Both the position numbers and the translations under genes were made by a program. Of a DNA stretch of 9,077 bases, positions 1 through 5,111 are shown in pieces (positions within the stretch are counted from its first letter, which is position 1; each line of letters starts with the position of its first letter). The notes below the pieces were generated by a model. It searched no databases. It saw nothing but the letters and a program-made list of their open reading frames with translations, and was not told the origin of the DNA. Source of the stretch: Clostridium sp. CAG:508. GTDB taxonomy: Bacteria > Bacillota > Clostridia > TANB77 > CAG-508. Location: contig FR889069.1 in assembly GCA_000435755.1 (NCBI GenBank), forward strand, positions 1-9,077. The letters run 5' to 3'.

Positions 1-21
1 TTTCTCAAAGGTTTGTTATTT

Positions 22-72
22 ACTTTTCAATGTGCTTTTTTAAGTCTTCAACAAGATGTTCTTGCTGAAGAC
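22..72 (-). promoter_or_regulatory. Leader hairpin plus boxA-like element, probable rRNA operon leader
   Basis: Positions 44-55 and 61-72 form a 12-bp inverted repeat around a 5-nt loop. The single mismatch becomes a G-U pair only in the minus-strand transcript, which supports that direction. The stem would begin at or next to the transcript start of the promoter at 80-108. It is not followed by a U-run, so it is not a terminator. Downstream, AGCACATTGAAAAGT (22-36, minus) resembles the boxA antitermination site of Gram-positive rrn leaders (a TGCTCTTTGAAAAC-like sequence, from memory). The order hairpin then boxA matches the boxB-boxA order of rrn antitermination regions. The rRNA gene itself is not visible. 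Confidence 0.5.
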
Positions 73-79
73 AATATCT

Positions 80-108
80 ATTTTAGCACAGCAATTTTAT
101 AAAGTCAA
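80..108 (-). promoter_or_regulatory. Strong extended -10 promoter pointing left out of the window
   Basis: Read on the minus strand, a -35 box TTGACT (103-108) and a -10 box TAAAAT (80-85) are separated by exactly 17 bp. The -10 is preceded by TGC, an extended -10 element. Upstream (about 112-160) lie runs of A on the same strand that resemble an UP element. Transcription would start near 72-75. No coding region of this window lies downstream, so the target is outside it. The hairpin and boxA-like element that follow suggest a stable RNA, most likely a 16S rRNA operon. The boxes are seen directly; the target is inferred. Confidence 0.75.
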
Positions 109-268
109 CACATTTTTTAAATTTTTTTAAATATTTTTTAAAGAATTTTTTACTAGTTAATTTTTTCTTTATTTTTCGCCATTTTTCGCGTTTGAATTTA
201 TAATATTTTTTTATTGTTAATCTTGTTTTTTATAAAATTATGATTATACATTTTCAAATGCACCTTAT

Positions 269-1015
269 TTAATTTCTGTTTTTAACAACTTCATACATTA
301 TAATTCCAGCTGAGACAGATGCATTTAATGAAGTAATTTTGCCCTTCATTGGAATTTTTACTAAAAAGTCACAGTTTTCTTTTACTAATCTGCTCATTCC
401 AAATCCTTCACTACCAATAACAATTGCTATTGGCATTTTATAATCTTGCTTTGTATATATTGTATTTGTATCCATGTCAGTTCCACAAATCCATACATCT
501 TGTTCTTTTAAATATCTAATTGTTTCATTTATATTATTAACTCTGGCAATCTTCATATATTCTACTGCACCTGCAGACACTTTGCTTACTGTACTATTCA
601 CAGAAGCTGCTCTTCTTTTAGGTATAATAATTCCATGAACACCAGCTGTCTCTGCAGTTCTAATAATAGAACCCAAATTATGTGGATCCTCTATTCCATC
701 TAATATTAGTATAAATGGCATTTCATTTTTTCTTTTTGCTTCTTCTAAAATATCTTCTACTTCACAGTAATCATAAGGTGGTACTATTGCAATGACTCCT
801 TGGTTATTTGGAGTTTGTGCAATTTGGTTTAGCTTGTTTCTTTCCATTTCTGTAACAATTATTTTTCTTTCTTTAGCTATTGCCAATATTTTATGTATTG
901 AACCGTGTTTTTCTCCATTAGCTACTAATATTTTATTTATATCTCTGCCTGATTCTAAAAGTTCTAATACTGCATTTCTGCCTTCTACTTGATCATTATA
1001 TTCTTCGTTTTCCAT
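269..1015 (-). CDS. rlmB: 23S rRNA (guanosine-2'-O-)-methyltransferase RlmB, TrmH/SpoU family
   Basis: This SPOUT-class methyltransferase of 248 residues is expected to use S-adenosylmethionine to methylate the ribose of a guanosine in 23S rRNA (G2251 in E. coli numbering). The N-terminal substrate-binding domain (about 8-80) opens with VEGRNAVLELL. The SpoU domain follows with its three motifs: LDGIEDPHNLGSIIRTAE (about 105-122), IGSEGFGM (about 200-207) and IPMKGKITSLNASVSAGI (about 222-238). The length is normal. I chose the ATG at 1015 because AGGAG (1024-1028) sits 8 nt upstream; a TTG directly before it (1018) would have only 5 nt. It lies 73 nt downstream of lepA in the same direction with no terminator visible between them, so co-transcription is likely. 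No clear terminator follows the gene. Family members that methylate tRNA exist, but the N-terminal domain favours RlmB. Confidence 0.92.
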   Translation of the reverse strand: MENEEYNDQVEGRNAVLELLESGRDINKILVANGEKHGSIHKILAIAKERKIIVTEMERNKLNQIAQTPNNQGVIAIVPPYDYCEVEDILEEAKRKNEMPFILILDGIEDPHNLGSIIRTAETAGVHGIIIPKRRAASVNSTVSKVSAGAVEYMKIARVNNINETIRYLKEQDVWICGTDMDTNTIYTKQDYKMPIAIVIGSEGFGMSRLVKENCDFLVKIPMKGKITSLNASVSAGIIMYEVVKNRN

Positions 1016-1091
1016 CAAATACTCTCCTATTTTTTTATTTAGTAATTCTATTTAAAAGACATTTGGTATTTTTTGAATATCTTTTACTAAT

Positions 1092-2903
1092 TTACTCTTC
1101 ATCTAATTTAAGGACAGACAAGAATGCTTCTTGTGGGATTTCAACATTACCTATTTGTCTCATTTTCTTTTTACCACGTTTTTGCTTTTCTAGCAATTTC
1201 TTCTTTCTAGTTATATCTCCGCCATAGCATTTAGCCAGTACATCTTTTCTCATTGCAGATATAGTTTCTCTTGCTATGATTTTACCTCCAATAACAGCTT
1301 GTAGTGGAATTATAAATAATTGCCTTGGTATAACATCTTTAAGTTTCTCTACCATTTTCTTTCCTTTTTCATAACTACTATCTCTATGCACTATAAATGA
1401 TAAAGCATCCACGCCTTCTCCATTTACCCATATGTCTAATTTTACCAAGTCTGACCTTCTGTACTCTTTAAATTCATAATCAAATGAAGCATAACCTTTT
1501 GTCTTAGATTTTAGAGTATCAAAGAAATCATATATAATTTCATTTAAAGGCATTTCATAAATTAAGTTAACTCTTGTTGCATCTAAATACTTCATATCAA
1601 TATATGTTCCACGTCTGTTTTGGCATATTTCCATAATTCCACCAACATATTCTTTTGGTGTAATTATTTCTGCTTGTACCATTGGTTCTTCCATATAGTC
1701 TATTTCATTCGGTGTTGGCATATCAGATGGATTATACAAATCTAATACTGTTCCATCTGTTTTATGTATTTTGTATATAACTGATGGAGAAGTTGTTATT
1801 AAACTTAAGTCAAATTCTCTATCCAATCTTTCTTCTATTATTTCTAAATGTAATAAGCCTAAAAATCCACATCTAAACCCTGAACCTAATGCTCCTGATG
1901 TTTCTGGTTCATATTCAAGTGCGGCATCATTTAATTTTAATTTTTCTAATGCCACTTTTAAATTTTCATAATCGCTTCCATCTATAGGATAAATTCCACA
2001 GTACACCATTGGGTTTACTTTTTTATACCCAGGTAATGGCTCTTGGGCAGGACCTTCCTTTAAAGTAATTGTATCTCCAACTCGTACATCTTGTAGACTT
2101 TTGATACTTGCTGCAATATATCCAACTTCTCCAGCCTTCAAATCATTGCTAGGCGCATATTTACCCGGTTCAAAATACCCTACTTCTGTAATTGTAAAAC
2201 TCTTGCCTGAAGACATTAGAATCATTTCGTCTCCGACTTTGACAGTTCCGTCTTTAATACGTACATAAGCAATAGCACCTTTATAATTATCATAAATAGA
2301 ATCAAATATTAAAGCTTTAAGAGGAGCTGTTTCGTCTCCTGTTGGTGCTGGTAAGTCAGTTACTATTCTCTCTAATACTTGATCTACATTTAAGCCTGAC
2401 TTTGCAGAAATACATGGTGCATCTTGAGCTGGTATTCCTATAATGTCTTCAATTTCTTTTTTTACTTCTTCTGGTCTTGCATTTGGTAAGTCAATTTTAT
2501 TTATAACTGGTAAAATTTCCAAATCATTATCAATTGCTAAATATACATTTGCTAAAGTCTGTGCTTCAACACCTTGACTGCTGTCTACTACCAAAACTGC
2601 CCCATCACATGCTGCCAAGCTTCTAGAAACCTCATAATTAAAATCCACATGCCCGGGCGTATCTATTAAATTAAGTTCATAGTCATTACCGTCTTTTGCA
2701 CGATACTTCATCCTAACAGCTTGTGACTTAATTGTAATTCCACGTTCTCTTTCTATATCCATATTATCTAAAACTTGATTTTCCATTTCTCTTTTAGATA
2801 ATACACCTGTCATTTCAATTAACCTATCTGCTAAGGTAGATTTGCCATGATCTATATGTGCAATAATACTAAAATTACGAATAAACTTTTTTCTATCCTG
2901 CAT
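1092..2903 (-). CDS. lepA: Translation factor LepA (elongation factor 4, back-translocating GTPase)
   Basis: LepA is a ribosome-associated GTPase linked to correction of translocation and to ribosome assembly or initiation. The 603-residue protein is full length. The G domain shows AHIDHGKST (G1, 15-23), RGIT (G2, 54-57), DTPGH (G3, 81-85), NKID (G4, 135-138) and SAK (G5, about 167-169). EF-G-like beta-barrel and alpha/beta domains follow. The lysine-rich C-terminal segment (about 565-603, with KKKLLEKQKRGKKKMRQIG) is specific to LepA and distinguishes it from EF-G, TypA and TetM. GAGGAG (2911-2916) lies 7 nt before the ATG. The gene has its own promoter (2934-2962) just past the terminator of the upstream DUF4190 gene. 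It is followed by rlmB in the same direction. No missing motif or frameshift is seen. Confidence 0.98.
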   Translation of the reverse strand: MQDRKKFIRNFSIIAHIDHGKSTLADRLIEMTGVLSKREMENQVLDNMDIERERGITIKSQAVRMKYRAKDGNDYELNLIDTPGHVDFNYEVSRSLAACDGAVLVVDSSQGVEAQTLANVYLAIDNDLEILPVINKIDLPNARPEEVKKEIEDIIGIPAQDAPCISAKSGLNVDQVLERIVTDLPAPTGDETAPLKALIFDSIYDNYKGAIAYVRIKDGTVKVGDEMILMSSGKSFTITEVGYFEPGKYAPSNDLKAGEVGYIAASIKSLQDVRVGDTITLKEGPAQEPLPGYKKVNPMVYCGIYPIDGSDYENLKVALEKLKLNDAALEYEPETSGALGSGFRCGFLGLLHLEIIEERLDREFDLSLITTSPSVIYKIHKTDGTVLDLYNPSDMPTPNEIDYMEEPMVQAEIITPKEYVGGIMEICQNRRGTYIDMKYLDATRVNLIYEMPLNEIIYDFFDTLKSKTKGYASFDYEFKEYRRSDLVKLDIWVNGEGVDALSFIVHRDSSYEKGKKMVEKLKDVIPRQLFIIPLQAVIGGKIIARETISAMRKDVLAKCYGGDITRKKKLLEKQKRGKKKMRQIGNVEIPQEAFLSVLKLDEE

Positions 2904-2933
2904 ATTCTTTCTCCTCGTTTTTACATATATGAT

Positions 2934-2962
2934 ATTTTAGCATATTTATATTTGAAAAGCAA
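2934..2962 (-). promoter_or_regulatory. Probable lepA promoter
   Basis: On the minus strand, TTGCTT (2957-2962) and TAAAAT (2934-2939) are spaced by 17 bp, and TGC directly before the -10 makes it an extended -10 promoter. The -35 is weak (only TTG matches consensus), which the extended -10 could compensate for. The start would be near 2927, leaving a leader of about 24 nt with the ribosome binding site. The promoter begins 2-3 bp past the U-tract of the terminator at 2965-2993. Confidence 0.65.
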
Positions 2963-2964
2963 TT

Positions 2965-2993
2965 AAAAAGTTCTAACTAATATGTTAGAACTT
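2965..2993 (-). terminator. Intrinsic terminator of the DUF4190 gene
   Basis: A perfect 10-bp inverted repeat (2968-2977 and 2984-2993) with a 6-nt loop is followed on the minus strand by five U residues (2969 to 2965, two of them in the stem). The stem has few G-C pairs, as expected in this AT-rich genome. Its first arm includes part of the TAA stop codon (2992-2994), so no bases are spent between gene end and terminator. Confidence 0.75.
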
Positions 2994-3360
2994 ATATAGA
3001 ATTAGTCTCATTTAATCTTATATCTGGCAAAATGTTTCTATAATAATCTTGCCAATAATCTTCATTTAATTCATAATCGTCATATGTTTCATTATATAAC
3101 TCAGGTTCATTTATTACGGTAAATATCACTCCTATAGTAATTATAGAGCTAATAATTATTACCGGAATTGCCAATGCACTAATAACCAAACCTGCTATTC
3201 CAATACCTTTTTTACCTCCTTCAATTTTGCTCTTTTTAGCAACATCTACTGCACCTAATATCAATCCAACAATTGCTAAAGCAAACATAATAAAACAAAT
3301 AAATGGTATCCATCCCATTGATAATGAAATAATTCCTAATATTAACGAAGCTATTCCCAT
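2992..3360 (-). CDS. Small membrane protein, DUF4190-like
   Basis: This 122-residue protein has no known biochemical function. It begins with two hydrophobic segments (about 2-20 and 20-38) rich in G, I, L and A, with the pattern GIASLILGIISL typical of DUF4190-type proteins. A basic loop follows (about 41-51, KKSKIEGGKK), then a long hydrophobic stretch (about 52-83). By the positive-inside rule the loop is cytoplasmic, so the acidic, tyrosine-rich tail (about 84-122, with YDDYELNEDYWQDYY) should lie outside. A strong ribosome binding site, GGGGGAG (3366-3372), precedes the ATG. The gene stands alone between a near-perfect promoter and a terminator, so it is expressed independently of lepA. 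Proteins of this type are often annotated as membrane proteins in Bacillota; the family call is by pattern only and the role is unknown. Confidence 0.7.
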   Translation of the reverse strand: MGIASLILGIISLSMGWIPFICFIMFALAIVGLILGAVDVAKKSKIEGGKKGIGIAGLVISALAIPVIIISSIITIGVIFTVINEPELYNETYDDYELNEDYWQDYYRNILPDIRLNETNSI

Positions 3361-3391
3361 AAAAACTCCCCCTTATTTAATTTACTCTTTA

Positions 3392-3420
3392 ATTATAAAA
3401 TATTTAGCATATTTTGTCAA
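3392..3420 (-). promoter_or_regulatory. Full-consensus sigma-A promoter of the DUF4190 gene
   Basis: On the minus strand, TTGACA (3415-3420) and TATAAT (3392-3397) are both perfect consensus hexamers separated by the ideal 17 bp. The spacer holds ATATGCTAAATATT, which could itself act as an alternative extended -10. The start would be near 3385, giving a leader of about 25 nt. It lies back to back with the tsaE promoter. Confidence 0.85.
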
Positions 3421-3425
3421 TTTTC

Positions 3426-3454
3426 TTTACAAAAAGCTTAAGATAATATAAAAT
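3426..3454 (+). promoter_or_regulatory. Promoter of the tsaE-tsaB-rimI(-lon) cluster
   Basis: TTTACA (3426-3431) and TAAAAT (3449-3454) are separated by 17 bp, each hexamer differing from consensus at one position. The start would be near 3461, leaving a leader of about 22 nt that holds the GAGGAAAG ribosome binding site (3472-3479) in front of the tsaE ATG. Confidence 0.75.
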
Positions 3455-3482
3455 ATGTTTAGATTATTTTTGAGGAAAGACT

Positions 3483-3911
3483 ATGAATAAATTTATTTCA
3501 AAAAGTGAGCAAGATACTATAAATTTTGCTGAAAACTTTGCAAACCAATTACATAAAAAAGATATTATTGTTTTGTCAGGTGATTTAGGTTCTGGCAAGA
3601 CAAAATTTGTGCAAGGTATATTGAAACACTTTGGATTAGAAAATGAAATTTCTAGTCCTACATTTACTATTGTAAATGAGTACAATGCAAATATTTGCCC
3701 TATATACCATTTTGACGTGTATCGTTTAGCTGATATTGATGAGTTTTACGCTATGGGTGGAGAAGAATATTTTGAAAATGGAATTTGTCTTATTGAATGG
3801 GGCGAAATAATTGAGGATGCATTGCCTTCTAATTATATAAAAATTACATTTAGTAAAAGTAAAGAAAATGATGAATATAGAGAATTGAACATAGAAAGGA
3901 TTACAAGATGA
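3483..3911 (+). CDS. tsaE: tRNA t6A37 biosynthesis ATPase TsaE
   Basis: TsaE (formerly YjeE) is a small cytoplasmic P-loop ATPase. It binds the TsaB-TsaD complex and drives its cycles while threonylcarbamoyl is transferred to A37 of ANN-decoding tRNAs. The 142-residue length is normal. Visible signatures are the Walker A GDLGSGKT (33-40), the SPTF segment (58-61) with the switch-like NEY that follows, HFDVYRL (76-82) and the Walker B-like LIEWGE (103-108). The ATG follows GAGGAAAG at a good distance. Its stop overlaps the start of tsaB in ATGA, so the two are translationally coupled. It is the first gene after the promoter at 3426-3454. Confidence 0.97.
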   Translation: MNKFISKSEQDTINFAENFANQLHKKDIIVLSGDLGSGKTKFVQGILKHFGLENEISSPTFTIVNEYNANICPIYHFDVYRLADIDEFYAMGGEEYFENGICLIEWGEIIEDALPSNYIKITFSKSKENDEYRELNIERITR

Positions 3912-4648
3912 AAATACTAGCAATTGATACTTCTTCTAAGAATGCAGCTGTTGCAATTTTAGAAAATCAGAATACAATAATTGAATTAAATAATGATGAT
4001 GAAAAAACACATTCTCAAAAGTTAATGCCTATGATCGACGAGGCCTTTAAAAAATCAAATTTATCATTAGATGATATAAACTTAATTAGTTGTTGCCTTG
4101 GTCCTGGCTCTTTTACAGGTGTTAGAATTGGCATTGCTACTGCTAAAGCATTTGCAGATAGTAAGAATATTCCTACAGTTGGAGTTTCGTCTTTAGAAGC
4201 TTTGGCTCACAATTTGAACCAAGATGGACTTATTTGCAGTTTGATAAATGCCAATAATGGTAATGTTTATGCAGGACTTTTTGAAATTGTCGAAGGTAAA
4301 ACTTTAAAGAGCAAATCAGATTTTCTTTCTTTTAAAGATTCAAATGGAGATATTTCACTAAATCCATTAAGAGATTTTGTTGAAGAAAATAACGAATTTT
4401 CTAACATTTCATTTATTGGTGATGGTGCAATTTTATATAAAGATTTAATTGAAAAAATGATTTTTAAAAAATATGATATTACTGTTATTGAAGAGCAAAT
4501 TTCAACTGGTATAAGCATTGGAAAAATTGGTTATACTAAATACAAAAATGGTGAATATGGCGATTCAAGCTTTTTATCTCCTATTTATTTAAGAAAATCT
4601 CAAGCAGAACTTGCTTTAGAAGAAAAGAATGGAATAAAAAATGATTAG
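3908..4648 (+). CDS. tsaB: tRNA t6A37 biosynthesis protein TsaB
   Basis: TsaB (formerly YeaZ) is the non-catalytic ASKHA-fold partner of TsaD in the t6A complex. It forms the heterodimer to which TsaE binds. The 246-residue protein opens with the family signature ILAIDTSS (3-10). HSQKLMPMID (35-44) and the diagnostic GPGSFTGVRIG (65-75) follow, and the C-terminal part is more variable, ending in an YLRKSQAE segment usual for the family. TsaB lacks the metal-binding HxxxH of TsaD, and none is seen here. It overlaps tsaE by 4 nt (ATGA) and rimI by 8 nt, so all three are probably translated as a coupled unit. The start codon has AGAAAGGA just upstream, within the end of tsaE. Confidence 0.97.
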   Translation: MKILAIDTSSKNAAVAILENQNTIIELNNDDEKTHSQKLMPMIDEAFKKSNLSLDDINLISCCLGPGSFTGVRIGIATAKAFADSKNIPTVGVSSLEALAHNLNQDGLICSLINANNGNVYAGLFEIVEGKTLKSKSDFLSFKDSNGDISLNPLRDFVEENNEFSNISFIGDGAILYKDLIEKMIFKKYDITVIEEQISTGISIGKIGYTKYKNGEYGDSSFLSPIYLRKSQAELALEEKNGIKND

Positions 4649-5069
4649 TGAAATGAATTTACAAGATTTAGAAAATATTAAAGATTGCTTGTTAACCGAC
4701 TTTGATAATTTTTGGTCATACAATATTTTAAAACAAGAATTAGAAAATGGTAAATCAAAGTATTTTGTTGCAAAACAAGAAAATGAAATTGTAGGATTTG
4801 CCGGAATACTGTTAATTATTGATCAAGTCAATATTATGAATATTGTTGTAAAAAAAGATAAAAGAAACTTTGGTATTGGCTCTTCACTTTTAGAAGAAAT
4901 TATTAGATATTCTAAAATACATAATGCAACTTCTATTACATTAGAAGTAAACGAAAAAAACATCCCAGCTATTAAGTTATATAAAAAATATGGTTTTAAA
5001 CAAGTTGGTCTTAGAAGAAAATATTATAATAATGAAGATAATGCTATTTTGATGGACTTAGTATTTTAA
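4641..5069 (+). CDS. rimI: Ribosomal protein alanine N-acetyltransferase RimI (GNAT family)
   Basis: RimI transfers an acetyl group from acetyl-CoA to the N-terminal alanine of ribosomal protein bS18 in E. coli, and related enzymes act on other N-termini. The 142-residue protein is a single GNAT domain. The acetyl-CoA pyrophosphate loop appears as RNFGIG (75-80). The segment LEVNEKNIPAIKLYKKYGF (101-119) is typical of RimI and holds Glu102 and Tyr114, which align with the proposed catalytic Glu103 and Tyr115 of the enterobacterial enzyme. The gene overlaps tsaB by 8 nt, with only a weak GGAA (4631-4634) as ribosome binding site, so coupling to tsaB is likely. Its place after tsaE-tsaB is the usual Bacillota order and supports the assignment. 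The natural substrate in this organism is unproven. Confidence 0.9.
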   Translation: MISEMNLQDLENIKDCLLTDFDNFWSYNILKQELENGKSKYFVAKQENEIVGFAGILLIIDQVNIMNIVVKKDKRNFGIGSSLLEEIIRYSKIHNATSITLEVNEKNIPAIKLYKKYGFKQVGLRRKYYNNEDNAILMDLVF

Positions 5070-5096
5070 TTGGAGGTTCAACATCTCTAAACTAAC

Positions 5097-5104
5097 AAAG
5101 GAGG
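5097..5104 (+). promoter_or_regulatory. Very strong ribosome binding site of the Lon-like protease gene
   Basis: AAAGGAGG is an 8-base match to the anti-Shine-Dalgarno sequence and lies 7 nt before the ATG at 5112. It fixes the start codon and predicts efficient translation independent of rimI. Confidence 0.85.
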
Positions 5105-5111
5105 AAATAAA

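Noticed and set aside
192..210. TATAAT at 199-204 as a plus-strand promoter
   Set aside because: No -35-like hexamer lies at 16-18 bp upstream and no plus-strand gene follows; AT-rich chance match.
241..268. Terminator for rlmB just after its stop codon
   Set aside because: The only inverted match (CATTT with AAATG around two bases) leaves no room for a loop and has no U-run after it.
792..992. Plus-strand open frame of 66 codons inside rlmB
   Set aside because: It is antisense to a full-length conserved gene, has no ribosome binding site of note, and its leucine/serine-rich product is what the reverse complement of an AT-rich gene gives.
1019..1091. Separate promoter for rlmB between lepA and rlmB
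   Set aside because: The best pair (TTCAAA with TTAAAT, 16 bp apart) is weak; co-transcription with lepA explains the gene better.
1771..1971. Plus-strand open frame inside lepA
   Set aside because: Antisense to an intact conserved gene; low-complexity asparagine/serine product without known pattern.
3227..3451. Plus-strand frame across the start of the DUF4190 gene and the promoter region
   Set aside because: It runs through two strong promoters and overlaps a better-supported gene with its own ribosome binding site.
5070..5111. Heat-shock operator (CIRCE or CtsR site) before the Lon-like gene
   Set aside because: Neither the CIRCE inverted repeat nor a GGTCAAA-type CtsR repeat is present in the gap.
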